64,000 nt of DNA from Lysinibacillus cavernae (GTDB taxonomy: Bacteria > Bacillota > Bacilli > Bacillales_A > Planococcaceae): positions 1-64,000 of the forward strand of contig NZ_WMEF01000003.1 of assembly GCF_009724685.1 (NCBI RefSeq), in the 5' to 3' direction. Positions 16,916 to 25,894 of the stretch are shown in pieces. The position numbers were made by a program, and so were the translations under genes. Below the pieces are notes generated by a model. It had not been told where the DNA came from. It did no database searches and saw only the letters and a list, made by a program, of their open reading frames with translations. Within the stretch, counting starts at the first letter, position 1. Every line of letters starts with the position of its first letter.

Positions 16916-16923
16916 GCATAAAC

Positions 16924-17871
16924 CTACTTCCTTTGAAATAAATAGATACCTTCTTCCGTCTTCGTTGACGTAACATAATCATTGGCCTCTAAATAATCTA
17001 AATGACCAAGTGTTTTGGACAAAGTTAAACCAAGCTGACGCTGGAAAATAGCTGGATACAAACGTTTTGTTACTTGTACAACGGTTAATTGATCGTCTCC
17101 AAGTAACTCATAAACTTTCAATGATTGCTGATGCTGACGCTCTAATCGTTTATCAATTAGATAGGGAATATCCTCTAGCTCTGCCCCATGCCCTGTATGC
17201 ATCATTTTAACAGGCAATTGGCGTAAAATTTCAAGTGATTGATTATATTGCAGTATCGCTTTAGTACGTATCAATGAACGATCCAATGGTGGCTCTATTA
17301 ATGGGTTGGGTGTGATCTTTTCCAGTAATAAATCGCCACCAATGACATGATGCGTTTTTTCATCCCAAAAAATAAAATGGCTTTGTGCATGCCCTAATGT
17401 TTCAATCGCCTTTAATCCTGGATGACCAGGCACTTCATCTCCATCAGCCAAAATTTGTGTCAATGGACGTTCACCCACAAGCTCTAATTCACGACGAACA
17501 TGTACGCTACTTAGAATATATTCTTGTGGTACACCATGCTCAAACAAACGTTCACTGTAAAATTGCTCGTGATAGCGTAAAAAATCTTCATCATGACGAA
17601 GCCATTTATCATTATAAGCATGCCCTAAAATTTCTGCATGTGGAAAGGCATCGACCCAACCAGCATGATCAGGATGATGATGGGTTAACACAACCTGTTC
17701 AATATCTCGCATATCAAAGCCAGCTGCTCGAATCCCCCATTTCAAAGCATCATAGGCTTCCATTGTTTTTGGTCCAACATCAAAAATGCTGAGTGCATCT
17801 CCTTTTACAACAAATGCATTGACATCTCCTACTTCATAGGGTGTTGGTATTTCTATTTTGACTATAGACAA
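16924..17871 (-). CDS. yqjP: MBL-fold metallo-hydrolase (YqjP-like)
   Basis: 315 aa metallo-beta-lactamase fold hydrolase. Zinc motif THHHPDHAGW (HxHxDH, about residues 63-72), a further histidine in TLGHAQSHF near 160, and MHTGHGAE near 216 complete the metal site. The C-terminal part from about 255 resembles a small winged-helix-like extension found in this subfamily. The start codon is TTG at 17871, supported by GGGGGAG 6 nt upstream. It forms an operon with yqjQ and is divergent from the proI T-box leader. Substrate unknown. Confidence 0.85.
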   Translation of the reverse strand: MSIVKIEIPTPYEVGDVNAFVVKGDALSIFDVGPKTMEAYDALKWGIRAAGFDMRDIEQVVLTHHHPDHAGWVDAFPHAEILGHAYNDKWLRHDEDFLRYHEQFYSERLFEHGVPQEYILSSVHVRRELELVGERPLTQILADGDEVPGHPGLKAIETLGHAQSHFIFWDEKTHHVIGGDLLLEKITPNPLIEPPLDRSLIRTKAILQYNQSLEILRQLPVKMMHTGHGAELEDIPYLIDKRLERQHQQSLKVYELLGDDQLTVVQVTKRLYPAIFQRQLGLTLSKTLGHLDYLEANDYVTSTKTEEGIYLFQRK

Positions 17872-17952
17872 AGTTGTCTCCCCCTTTTAACGCACTAGTG
17901 AATACTGATTCATTCTATTTTACAAGTTTTTTCTGTTTTCGTCATCCTCCTG

Positions 17953-17981
17953 TTGACAGCTTGCTAATTCCTCACTATAAT
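17953..17981 (+). promoter_or_regulatory. Sigma-A promoter for the proI T-box transcript
   Basis: TTGACA at 17953-17958 and TATAAT at 17976-17981, both perfect consensus, separated by exactly 17 nt. Transcription should begin near 17988 and read into the T-box leader. Confidence 0.85.
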
Positions 17982-17989
17982 TTTGAATA

Positions 17990-18240
17990 ATCTAATTATT
18001 TTTGTGCGTTGACGAAGCCGAGTACGTAACTGGTGAAGGTGTTAGAGAGTGTTACATTTGCTGAGAGTAACATCACCCGCTCCCATTACCGAACCTACTT
18101 CTGAGCAGTTATGCAAACATAACCGTTTCCCTTGCGATAAGAGGGTTTAGAGTTGTGCCAACATTTGGCAAACAAAGGTGGTACCGCGGAAACGAGAGCG
18201 TTTTCGTCCTTAGAGATAAGGACGAGAGCGCTTTTTTATT
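17990..18240 (+). promoter_or_regulatory. T-box riboswitch (tRNA-Pro) upstream of proI
   Basis: The conserved T-box AAAGGTGGTACCGCGG is at 18174-18189, with the UGGU that pairs with the uncharged tRNA acceptor end. It is followed by a terminator hairpin (about 18197-18232) and a run of T. Stem I with AGTACGTAACTGG near 18019 and a probable specifier CCU (Pro) in GAACCTACTTCTGAG near 18090-18104 fit control by uncharged tRNA-Pro. The leader would let proI be transcribed when proline is scarce. Confidence 0.93.
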
Positions 18241-18260
18241 TTGAACTGGAGGTTTTGTTC

Positions 18261-19064
18261 ATGAAAAAAATATTATTTATCGGTGCAGGTTCCATGGCAG
18301 AAGCATTGATGCAAGGCTGGATTAAGGAAAAAGTATTTACACCACAAGAAATTTACGTCACCAATCGCTCAGACAAAGAACGTTTACATTTCTTACATGA
18401 AACATATGGCGTTCATTGCATTTTTGATCACGCCATTTATCAACAGGCAGATCTTATCATTTTAGCGATGAAGCCAAAAGATGCCGTTGCTGCGATGCGT
18501 GACCTAAAACCAAAAATTACAGCGCAATCTGCTATACTGTCAATTCTAGCGGGTATCGCCATCGACACCATTACAGAATTTTTAGGGAGTCGCCCAGTGG
18601 CACGTGTGATGCCAAATACTTCTGCCACAATTGGTATGTCAGCAAGTGGCATTGCATTCAATAACGAAGTTTCCCCTGCACAGCGCATTATTTTCCTCCA
18701 GTTGCTAGAGGCTGTCGGCTCCGTTATAGAGGTGGATGAGGATCAGTTACATGCTGTAACAGCCCTTTCAGGTAGTGGCCCTGCTTACATTTATTATTTA
18801 ATGGAGGCCTTTGAACGTGTAGGTACGAAGGTAGGGCTATCGAAAGATACGGTGCGACTACTGATGACGCAAACACTCGCGGGCACTGCTGAAATGCTGA
18901 AGCAATCAGTAGATGAACCGGATGTCTTACGTAAAAAAGTAACAAGTCCAGGTGGTACGACAGAGGCTGGAATTCAAGCACTAGAGCAATATCAATTTAA
19001 TGAAGCGATCGAGGCTTGTATTAAAGAAGCGGAGGCGCGATCTCGTTCACTTGCAAATGGATAA
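18261..19064 (+). CDS. proI: Pyrroline-5-carboxylate reductase
   Basis: 267 aa, the NAD(P)H-dependent final step of proline synthesis. Rossmann motif FIGAGSMAEAL is at residues 6-16; the signature ALSGSGPAYIYYLMEA (about 162-177) and SPGGTTEAGI near 230 are intact. I start at ATG 18261, which has CTGGAGG about 7 nt upstream and lies after the T-box terminator; a frame extending to 18153 runs through the leader and is not real. Its control by the proline T-box supports the biosynthetic (ProI) assignment. Confidence 0.95.
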   Translation: MKKILFIGAGSMAEALMQGWIKEKVFTPQEIYVTNRSDKERLHFLHETYGVHCIFDHAIYQQADLIILAMKPKDAVAAMRDLKPKITAQSAILSILAGIAIDTITEFLGSRPVARVMPNTSATIGMSASGIAFNNEVSPAQRIIFLQLLEAVGSVIEVDEDQLHAVTALSGSGPAYIYYLMEAFERVGTKVGLSKDTVRLLMTQTLAGTAEMLKQSVDEPDVLRKKVTSPGGTTEAGIQALEQYQFNEAIEACIKEAEARSRSLANG

Positions 19065-19112
19065 CATTAGGTGCAAAATAGAGTGTATTACTAGGAATTA
19101 GGGGGCTTTATT

Positions 19113-20123
19113 TTGAGTAAATTATTCGAACCATATCAATTGCAATCCATCTCCTTAAAAAATCGTGTTGTCATGGCACCTATGTGTATGTACTCTGCTC
19201 AGGATGATGGCATGGTCACACCTTTTCATTTGGTCCATTATGCGACACGAGCAGCTGGTCAAGTAGGTTTAATTATTTTAGAAGCGACAGGTGTTGTACC
19301 AGAAGGTCGTATCTCCAACAAAGATTTAGGCATTTGGGACGACGCACACATTGATGGCTTGCATCGACTAGTGGAAGGTATGAAAGCATATGGTGCTAAA
19401 GCAGGTATCCAGCTTGCTCACGCTGGACGTAAAGCAACAGTTGACGGCGAAATTTTTGCCCCATCTGCCATTGCCTTTAGTCAAGACTATAAAACCCCAA
19501 CAGAAATGACAGAAGATGACATTCACTATGTAGTAGAAGCATTTAAACAAGCTGCAGTTCGCGCTGCAAAAGCTGGCTTTGATGTACTAGAAATACATGG
19601 CGCACATGGCTATTTAATCAGTGAATTTTTATCACCGGCTACGAATAAACGTGATGATCAATACGGTGGCTCACAGGAAAATCGCTATCGTTTTCTTCGT
19701 CAAGTCATCGATGCGGTACGTAGTGTCTGGGATGGTCCATTATTAGTACGTGTCTCTGCGGAAGATTACGCTGAAGATGGCACGACAATGGAAGACTTTA
19801 TCGTCTTTAGCCGCTGGATGAAATCACAAGGTGTTGATTTAGTAGACGTGTCAACAGGCGGTGTTGTATCAGCAGCCATCAATGTCTTTCCTGGCTATCA
19901 GGTGCCACAAGCGGAAGCAATTAAACATGGAGCTGACATCCCTACCGGTGCAGTTGGCCTAATTACAACAGCTATTCAAGCCGAAGAAATCCTCCAAAAT
20001 AATCGTGCTGATTTAATATTCTTAGCTCGTGTCTTACTACGTGAACCTTACTGGCCATTACATGCGGCTAAAGAATTAGATGAAGAAATACAACCACCCG
20101 TACAATATGTTCGTGGTTGGTAA
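19113..20123 (+). CDS. namA: NADPH dehydrogenase, old yellow enzyme family (NamA/YqjM)
   Basis: 336 aa FMN-dependent ene-reductase, equal in length to YqjM (338 aa), which reduces activated C=C bonds and nitro compounds. The YqjM-class residues are visible: Cys25 and Tyr27 in MAPMCMYSA, and the His pair in [16 protein letters not shown] (about 164 and 167). The start is TTG at 19113 with TTAGGGGG upstream. It is 48 nt after proI and may be partly co-transcribed with it, as in the yqj region of B. subtilis. Confidence 0.93.
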   Translation: MSKLFEPYQLQSISLKNRVVMAPMCMYSAQDDGMVTPFHLVHYATRAAGQVGLIILEATGVVPEGRISNKDLGIWDDAHIDGLHRLVEGMKAYGAKAGIQLAHAGRKATVDGEIFAPSAIAFSQDYKTPTEMTEDDIHYVVEAFKQAAVRAAKAGFDVLEIHGAHGYLISEFLSPATNKRDDQYGGSQENRYRFLRQVIDAVRSVWDGPLLVRVSAEDYAEDGTTMEDFIVFSRWMKSQGVDLVDVSTGGVVSAAINVFPGYQVPQAEAIKHGADIPTGAVGLITTAIQAEEILQNNRADLIFLARVLLREPYWPLHAAKELDEEIQPPVQYVRGW

Positions 20124-20136
20124 ACTAATCTCAATC

Positions 20137-20222
20137 AAAAACAGCTTGCCATGTATGATCTGCCTCGTAAAAGTTAACATCAAGCTAACTTTTACGGGGC
20201 AGTTCATGTATCAAGCTGTTTT
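20137..20222. terminator. Large bidirectional terminator after namA
   Basis: Inner arms CTGCCTCGTAAAAGTTA (20160-20176) and its near-complement (20186-20202) form a 17-bp stem with one G-T pair. Outer arms AAACAGCTTG/CAAGCTGTTT (about 20139-20148 and 20213-20222) extend it to a long hairpin. It abuts the stop codon of the converging DUF1450 gene, so it probably serves both. Confidence 0.85.
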
Positions 20223-20499
20223 AGATTAGTGGATTATGTTTTAATTCTTCATCAATAGCCTGTACTAACGCCTCAGCATCATCAGCTGTGACAATTTCCC
20301 CATTCACAATTGCAAAAATACTTTGCTCACAAATTTCACAATGTGAAGTACAGCCAGATTCCTCTATGTCAATATCATCACGTTCCATTAATACATCATA
20401 CGCATCTGCCGCACCTAAAGACAAATTTGTGATGCAAAATTCCACTCTATTTTTTAATGGCTGTGCCTCTTTCTTTTTTCTAAAAAGAGAAAATACCAT
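20221..20499 (-). CDS. DUF1450 family protein (YuzB-like)
   Basis: 92 aa from ATG 20499 (MVFSLFRKKKEAQPLK), chosen because AAGGGGG is 8 nt upstream of it and too close to the ATG at 20505. The body VEFCITNLSLGAADAYDVLME...GCTSHCEICEQSIFAIVNGEIVTADDAEALVQAID is typical of DUF1450, with three conserved cysteines (FCITN, GCTSHCEIC) in a ferredoxin/thioredoxin-like fold. Function in the family is unknown. It converges on namA. Confidence 0.87.
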   Translation of the reverse strand: MVFSLFRKKKEAQPLKNRVEFCITNLSLGAADAYDVLMERDDIDIEESGCTSHCEICEQSIFAIVNGEIVTADDAEALVQAIDEELKHNPLI

Positions 20500-20612
20500 G
20501 TGCATTGCCCCCTTACTTTCTACTATCTATCATAGCACAAGGAGCTATTTTCAGTGAAAACCCTTACATATCAACTGAATAGTAATCCTATTATTTTTGA
20601 ACATCATGTGAC

Positions 20613-21494
20613 TTATAAATAATTTCTTGTCTGCAATAACTCTATTAATGTAGCTGGAACTTGGGCTGATTCTTTATAAAAAAGGTACACAGGCACACTC
20701 GGTAATGGGAAATCTTCAAAAGGAACAATATTAAACCGCCCCTCCATCCGTTCTTTTCTGACAATCATACGAGGTAGAAAAGACATACCTAGCCCATCTT
20801 TTATTAATCTTTTTACCACATAAGATTGAGAAATGGATACTTGCTTCGTCAAAACGTATTTTTCTCTTAATTTATGTAGAAGCTCTCCCCAAATTGTTGG
20901 ATGATGGTGCGTAAATAAAGTGTACGTTTGAAATAGTTCCTCAAAATCAATATAGGTTCCTGTTTCATCATCGTACGCATCTAGTGGCATCACTAACTCT
21001 AGAGGACTATCAATCAGCAAATCTTGATGCCAATGTCGATAGCGTGTTGGTAATAAGGAAATACCGATATGTGCTTTATCTTGATTTACTAAATCTTCAA
21101 TTTTAGCTGAATCCTCAACTAAAATTGATATTTCAAGAGTGGGGTTGTCGTTGATAAACTGATACAAAACATGAGGCAAAATCGTTTCAACCATTAAAGG
21201 AGTTATGGCAATAATGACCTTTTCTTGAACGCCTTTACTTGCTAATCGAATACGTTCAATACTTTGTTCCCACTGATTGATCATTTGCTGTGCCTCAAGT
21301 TGAAATAACTTCCCAGCGTCCGTTAATTGTACACGGTTTTTTTCGCGCTTAAATAATTGTACATGTAGATATTCCTCTAATTGCTGAATATGAACCGTAA
21401 TGCTCGGTTGTGATAAATGTAATTGTTCCGCTGCACTTCTAAAATTACACGTTTGGGCTGCTACTATAAAAGACTGTATCCACTTATATTCCAA
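20613..21494 (-). CDS. LysR-family transcriptional regulator
   Basis: 293 aa. The N-terminal winged helix is typical (KWIQSFIVAAQTCNFRSAAEQLHLSQPSITVHIQQLEEYL), and the rest (from about 85) is the periplasmic-binding-like effector domain. I place the start at TTG 21494 (LEYKWIQ) because GAGGTGA lies a few nt upstream; a further upstream ATG at 21533 has no such site. It is divergent from the DUF2332 gene across about 120 bp, the usual LysR arrangement, so that gene may be its target. Effector unknown. Confidence 0.85.
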   Translation of the reverse strand: MEYKWIQSFIVAAQTCNFRSAAEQLHLSQPSITVHIQQLEEYLHVQLFKREKNRVQLTDAGKLFQLEAQQMINQWEQSIERIRLASKGVQEKVIIAITPLMVETILPHVLYQFINDNPTLEISILVEDSAKIEDLVNQDKAHIGISLLPTRYRHWHQDLLIDSPLELVMPLDAYDDETGTYIDFEELFQTYTLFTHHHPTIWGELLHKLREKYVLTKQVSISQSYVVKRLIKDGLGMSFLPRMIVRKERMEGRFNIVPFEDFPLPSVPVYLFYKESAQVPATLIELLQTRNYL

Positions 21495-21618
21495 AATCTC
21501 ACCTCTTCGATTAAAATTCTTAATTAAATTCATTAAATATATTTAATTTACTAAATTATACAATAAGAATAGACTGAAAATTAACTAGATTATGTTACTA
21601 CAAAGGAGAGAAAACTAT

Positions 21619-22644
21619 ATGCCGCACACTACACTAAGTCGTCAATTTCGTATTTTTGCCAAACATGAATGTGAAGGCTCGAGTCCGCTATATGAACATT
21701 TAGCCAATAAAATTGCCGATGATTGGGATTTGTTAGACATTGCCACCTTTATCCCACAAAATCAACCTGCGCCAAATTTATTGTTAGCAGCGGTTCATTA
21801 TTTGTTAGCTTCTTCTAAAGACCCTTTAAGAAATTTTTATGCATCTTTCACTGCCACTCCTCATCCAATACAGAAGGCATTTCCTTTTTTTAAAGCATTT
21901 GTATTGGCGCATGTAGATGAGTTGAAAATAGTGTTTCAAGAAAAACTTGTGCAAACCAACGAAATTCGACGCTGTGCCTATCTCTACCCAATGATGACAG
22001 AAATTTACAACAAACACCAACAACCATTAGCCTTAATAGAAATTGGCGCAAGTGCAGGTCTTCAGCTTGGCATGGATCATTACAATTATTGTTACAATCA
22101 ACAATTGTCCATTACCAATACTAAAAATGCTGTCGTGTTGTCCTCAGAAAATCGTGGTGAAACACTTCCTATTTCTCTTACAAACTCTCCCGTCGTTTGT
22201 AAAAGAATAGGTATCGATTTAAATCCAATTGATCTCCGTCGTGAGGAAGATAGTCAATGGCTGCAAGCTTTAATTTGGCCAGAACACCATGAACGTCGAT
22301 TGTTGTTTAATGAAGCTCTTCCTATCTTCCATAAGTTAAATATTCAGTTGATAAAAGGTGATGCTATTCAACTAGTCAAAGAGCTCAGTCAAACAATAGA
22401 ACAGGAGGCAATGTTAGTTGTTTATCATACACATGTCGCCAACCAAATGCCATTAGAATCACGTCATGCATTAATCGAGCAATTAAAAGAGATAAGCATG
22501 GAACGCCCTCTCTATCATTGCTATAACAATTTATTTGACTTACAGCTGCATCAAGATTTTATCAATCACGGCACCGTTGAATCGATTCGTACAATGGAAA
22601 GACCAGATGGGCATGCACGATGGTTTCAGTGGTCCAACTGCTAG
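21619..22644 (+). CDS. DUF2332 family protein
   Basis: 341 aa from ATG 21619, which has AAAGGAGAG 8 nt upstream; the ATG at 21592 lacks one. Features of the family are LSRQFRIFAKHECEGSSPLYEHLA at the start, the glycine-rich IEIGASAGLQLGMDHYNY near 150, RIGIDLNPIDLR near 195 and VVYHTHVANQMP near 275. The GASAGLQL segment looks like an S-adenosylmethionine-type binding loop, but no activity is established. It faces a LysR regulator and ends at a hairpin terminator. Confidence 0.8.
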   Translation: MPHTTLSRQFRIFAKHECEGSSPLYEHLANKIADDWDLLDIATFIPQNQPAPNLLLAAVHYLLASSKDPLRNFYASFTATPHPIQKAFPFFKAFVLAHVDELKIVFQEKLVQTNEIRRCAYLYPMMTEIYNKHQQPLALIEIGASAGLQLGMDHYNYCYNQQLSITNTKNAVVLSSENRGETLPISLTNSPVVCKRIGIDLNPIDLRREEDSQWLQALIWPEHHERRLLFNEALPIFHKLNIQLIKGDAIQLVKELSQTIEQEAMLVVYHTHVANQMPLESRHALIEQLKEISMERPLYHCYNNLFDLQLHQDFINHGTVESIRTMERPDGHARWFQWSNC

Positions 22645-22658
22645 CATTAACATCAAAA

Positions 22659-22693
22659 AGAAACGCTGTGTCATACTACTACACAGCGTTTCT
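22659..22693. terminator. Bidirectional terminator, DUF2332 / FMN reductase
   Basis: Perfect 13-bp arms AGAAACGCTGTGT (22659-22671) and ACACAGCGTTTCT (22681-22693) between converging genes. Confidence 0.85.
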
Positions 22694-22701
22694 ACTAGTC
22701 T

Positions 22702-23268
22702 TTAAAAATCGTATTCAGCATCTTTTTTCGCACGAATTTCTGCAAATGCGTCTGTTACCATTACTGTATCCTCTGCTAACCGTTCTAAACGGAAAAGGAC
22801 ATCATCATTAACTATTTCTTTGCGTAAAAAATCTTTTTCTTCTATAAATACATAGGTAGGAACGATGTGAGCTTTCATATAAGCGAGAATCGGCTTTAAT
22901 TGCTGCTCCACCATTAAATAATGCTTCGATGTACCTGCTGTGACAATGACGCTGACTACTTTATCGCGAAAGGCGTTAACTGGTAATAGATCAAAGATGT
23001 TTTTTAATGTAGCAGGAATAGACGCTTGGAATGTTGGTGTGCCAATAACGATGGCATCTGCAGCCATAATGGTTTCAGTAACATATTTTGTATCACCATC
23101 ATAGTCAAAGTAATTGCGGCCATCACTAAATACAAGCTGGTATTCAGCCAAATCCAGTAGTGTTATTTCGTGCTCTGGGTATTTTTCTTGTACTATTTCC
23201 ACCATTTTGTGCGTGGCTGTTCTTGTTTTTGAGCCGACATTGGAACCGGCAAGTGCGACAATTTTCAC
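22702..23268 (-). CDS. NAD(P)H-dependent FMN reductase
   Basis: 188 aa flavodoxin-like reductase. The N-terminal phosphate loop AGSNVGSKTRTATHKMVE (about residues 7-24) and the GTPTFQASIPATLKNIFD segment (about 76-93) are the FMN-binding hallmarks of the SsuE/YwqN-type NADPH-dependent FMN reductases. It is the last of three genes with an LLM-class flavin oxidoreductase 13 nt upstream, so it may feed reduced FMN to that enzyme. Probably under control of the MarR protein encoded at 25353-25799. Confidence 0.88.
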   Translation of the reverse strand: MKIVALAGSNVGSKTRTATHKMVEIVQEKYPEHEITLLDLAEYQLVFSDGRNYFDYDGDTKYVTETIMAADAIVIGTPTFQASIPATLKNIFDLLPVNAFRDKVVSVIVTAGTSKHYLMVEQQLKPILAYMKAHIVPTYVFIEEKDFLRKEIVNDDVLFRLERLAEDTVMVTDAFAEIRAKKDAEYDF

Positions 23269-23281
23269 TGCTAAACACTCC

Positions 23282-24337
23282 TTACTTTGCTGTATATTTT
23301 TTCATCGCCGGAAGTATATCGTTGCCGATGATTTCAATGTTTTTCATGATTTTATCGAATGGCACCCCACCGAAATCGATTTGTGCCATAAAACGTTGCA
23401 TGCCGTATAGCTCATATTGATAGAGTAATTTCTCAATAATTTGTTCTTTACTACCGACCATTAAGGCATCACGTGTATCTGTAGCCTGAGCAAATTGTTG
23501 TTTTGGATAGCCTCCACCACGAATCGCTTGGAAACCACCGTTTAAATGTGGATACATACCTTGCAACGCCTCTTTCGTAGTGTCTGCTACATAAAATAAG
23601 CTCGTTGTGGCAACAGGTAATTCATTTGGATCAAAGCCTTTTCGCTCTGCTGCTTCTCGATAAGCATCTACAGATGGCTTAAAGTTTACAGCAGGACCTC
23701 CTAATGTCGTTAGCATCATCGGGATTCCCATATACCCTGCTTTGATGGCACTGGCAGGTGGTCCACCGACAGCTCTCCAAATTGGTAAGGAACCATTTTT
23801 CGGCTGCGGTAAAATTTGAGCATGATGGAGTGGCGGACGGAATTGACCTTCCCACGTCACAAGCTCCTCGTCATTTATTTTCATGAGTAGTTCTAATTTT
23901 TCCTCAAAAATTTCCTCATAGTCCTGTAAATCAACACCTAGCAAGTGATATGCCCCTACTCGCGAACCACGGCCTGCCACAATTTCTGCACGACCATCTG
24001 ATAATAAATCAATTGTGGCAAAATCCTCATATACACGCACAGGATCTGAGACACTTAATACCGTAGCTGAGCTAGATAATTTAATTTTCGATGTTGCTTG
24101 CGCAATGGCGCCTAACACGACCGTATGTGCCTGTGTTGTAAAATAAGATTGATGACTTTCACCAACACCAAATACATCGATGCCTGCTTGTTCCGCTAAT
24201 TGACTAGCCTCAACTAGCTCTTTTAGTCGTTGCTGAGCAGAAATACGCTCGCCTGTTAACGGATTAGGAATATGATCCCCTAAAGAATACAGTCCAAATT
24301 CAAGTCCTTGAGATTGATCAATACGATATTTTTCCAT
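23282..24337 (-). CDS. LLM-class (luciferase-like) flavin-dependent oxidoreductase
   Basis: 351 aa TIM-barrel bacterial-luciferase-family enzyme. FGVGESHQSYFTTQAHTVVLGAIAQATSKIKLSSSATVLSVSDPVRVYEDFATIDLLSDGRAEIVAGRGSR (about residues 56-126) is the diagnostic segment of this subfamily. It uses FMNH2 and O2, or acts as a flavin reductase; the substrate is unknown. It lies between the ring-cleaving dioxygenase and an FMN reductase in one operon, suggesting breakdown of an aromatic or quinone compound. Confidence 0.9.
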   Translation of the reverse strand: MEKYRIDQSQGLEFGLYSLGDHIPNPLTGERISAQQRLKELVEASQLAEQAGIDVFGVGESHQSYFTTQAHTVVLGAIAQATSKIKLSSSATVLSVSDPVRVYEDFATIDLLSDGRAEIVAGRGSRVGAYHLLGVDLQDYEEIFEEKLELLMKINDEELVTWEGQFRPPLHHAQILPQPKNGSLPIWRAVGGPPASAIKAGYMGIPMMLTTLGGPAVNFKPSVDAYREAAERKGFDPNELPVATTSLFYVADTTKEALQGMYPHLNGGFQAIRGGGYPKQQFAQATDTRDALMVGSKEQIIEKLLYQYELYGMQRFMAQIDFGGVPFDKIMKNIEIIGNDILPAMKKYTAK

Positions 24338-24351
24338 CTTATTTTCTCTCC

Positions 24352-25293
24352 TTAATCGAGTGGTTCTAAAATCGCTTCAATTTCTGCTCGTTTCTCTTCT
24401 AAAAATGGCGGCAGATCTAGTTCTTTTCCAAGTTCTTCTACTGTAGAATCCACAATAAACCCTGGGCCATCAGTTGCCATTTCAAATAAAATGCCGTTGC
24501 GATCCCTGAAATAAAGACTTTGGAAATAATAACGATCAACGACACCTGTACTATCCAAACCTTGCTCCTTAATTTTTGTATCCCATTCCTGTAGCTCCTC
24601 GGCATTTGCTACACGTAAGGCAAGGTGATGAATACTGCCCTTCCCTGGTTTCTCACTTGGTCCTTCCAATTCTTTGACGACAATCTCTCCAAGGACTTCT
24701 CCTTCAATCGATTGCAAAACGGTTTCTTTATCATTTTCTGAAACAACTGTATAGCCAAATAAATCTTGTAGTAAATTTACTGTTCGTTGTAAATAACGCA
24801 CAGTCATTTCAACCGTTCCCATACCTAAAATACGATGTTTTTCAGGAATGTCATTGCCATCCCAAGGTTGCCATTGAGCAGGCGTTTCCTGCCCTCGATG
24901 GTTTAACAGCACCATGCGTAAGCCTTCATGATCTTCGAAAAATAAGGCTTCTTTCCCTGCATAAGTAGCTATGTCACTATGTTCAACCCCTAGCTGTTGA
25001 AAACGTTCTTTCCAGTAAAGTAAGCTTTCATAGCTTGGTACGAGTAAGCCAATGCGTGTAATGGCATTTGTCCCTCGCACTGTGCGTCCTGCAACAGGCA
25101 TTTCAAAAAATGTTAATTCTGTACCAGCAGCTCCTGTTAAATCACCATAAAATAAGTGATACATCGATGGTGAGTCCTGATTCACTGTTTTTTTCACACG
25201 TCTTAATCCTAAAATTTTTGTATAAAAATGATTATTTTGTTTGCCGTTTTTCGTTAGCATAGATATATGATGGTGTCCACTCAATTTGTTCAT
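24352..25293 (-). CDS. Ring-cleaving dioxygenase, VOC family (MhqO-like)
   Basis: 313 aa with two vicinal-oxygen-chelate modules: residues about 1-140 (GHHHISMLTKNGKQNNHFYTKILGLRRV) and about 150-290 (GMGTVEMTVRYLQRTVNLLQDLFGY, GSIHHLALRVANAEELQ). Metal ligands are likely His8, His in SIHHLAL and the Glu in ILFEMATDGPGF. This matches the MhqA/MhqE/MhqO group of thiol- and quinone-responsive dioxygenases. It leads the three-gene operon and has a TCACTT-N8-AAGTGA palindrome just upstream, the same as before the marR gene. Confidence 0.9.
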   Translation of the reverse strand: MNKLSGHHHISMLTKNGKQNNHFYTKILGLRRVKKTVNQDSPSMYHLFYGDLTGAAGTELTFFEMPVAGRTVRGTNAITRIGLLVPSYESLLYWKERFQQLGVEHSDIATYAGKEALFFEDHEGLRMVLLNHRGQETPAQWQPWDGNDIPEKHRILGMGTVEMTVRYLQRTVNLLQDLFGYTVVSENDKETVLQSIEGEVLGEIVVKELEGPSEKPGKGSIHHLALRVANAEELQEWDTKIKEQGLDSTGVVDRYYFQSLYFRDRNGILFEMATDGPGFIVDSTVEELGKELDLPPFLEEKRAEIEAILEPLD

Positions 25294-25317
25294 CTTGTAT
25301 TCTCCTCCTTAATTTTT

Positions 25318-25337
25318 TCACTTGACTAAGCAAGTGA
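25318..25337. promoter_or_regulatory. MarR operator upstream of the dioxygenase operon
   Basis: TCACTT-GACTAAGC-AAGTGA, a 20-bp palindrome extendable to TTCACTTG/CAAGTGAA. The same arms and 8-nt spacing occur upstream of the neighbouring marR gene at 25819-25838. Confidence 0.8.
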
Positions 25338-25352
25338 ATGTTTAAAAAAAAA

Positions 25353-25799
25353 TCACGCTGGTGGCAATTTTTTTTCTCGGCTATGCTTTTCAATCTTTGT
25401 CATCGCTATATATAAAGCTTTCATTTCTTCTTCAGTTAATGCTTCTTCAAAAAATGAGGACTGGAAGTGAAGCTGACTAGGTGTCGCTGCATCTATCATC
25501 TGCTCCCCTTTTACCGTCAATGAGATGGTTTTCGTCTTCCAATTTTGCTTACGCTCGATTAGTCCCTCTTTTTCAAGTCGCACAAGCATGCGAGACATAC
25601 CACCTTGCGTGACAGTTACTTTCTCTGCTAACTGTGACTGCGTAATAGGTGCATAGGTTTTAATTTGGATTAGCACATCGAATTGTGCTGTTGTTAAATC
25701 AAAACGTTTTAAAAATTCATTCGATAACTGATTGCTTTGTGTTGTAAAGCGCATCATGCGAATCCATGTTAAGGTGCCTATTGTATGATTTCTCATCAC
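25353..25799 (-). CDS. MarR-family regulator (MhqR-like)
   Basis: 148 aa MarR winged-helix protein. The recognition region is [48 protein letters not shown] (about residues 52-98). No clear lone N-terminal redox cysteine is present, so sensing may be by direct ligand binding. Its gene directly precedes the dioxygenase operon, and both promoters carry the same palindrome, so it very probably represses itself and the operon, as MhqR does for quinone-resistance genes in B. subtilis. Confidence 0.87.
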   Translation of the reverse strand: MMRNHTIGTLTWIRMMRFTTQSNQLSNEFLKRFDLTTAQFDVLIQIKTYAPITQSQLAEKVTVTQGGMSRMLVRLEKEGLIERKQNWKTKTISLTVKGEQMIDAATPSQLHFQSSFFEEALTEEEMKALYIAMTKIEKHSREKKLPPA

Positions 25800-25818
25800 T
25801 TCATCCTCCCTTCTATCA

Positions 25819-25838
25819 TCACTTTACCACGCAAGTGA
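25819..25838. promoter_or_regulatory. MarR operator upstream of the marR gene
   Basis: TCACTT-TACCACGC-AAGTGA, same arms and spacing as the site at 25318-25337, 20 nt upstream of the marR start. Confidence 0.8.
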
Positions 25839-25894
25839 CAACTACGCAAGGAAAATATCTCGAATTTGAGATATATTTTACATAGGGAAGGTCC

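Noticed and set aside
18153..18260. N-terminal extension of proI
   Set aside because: It would translate the T-box core and terminator; the ATG at 18261 has a strong ribosome-binding site.
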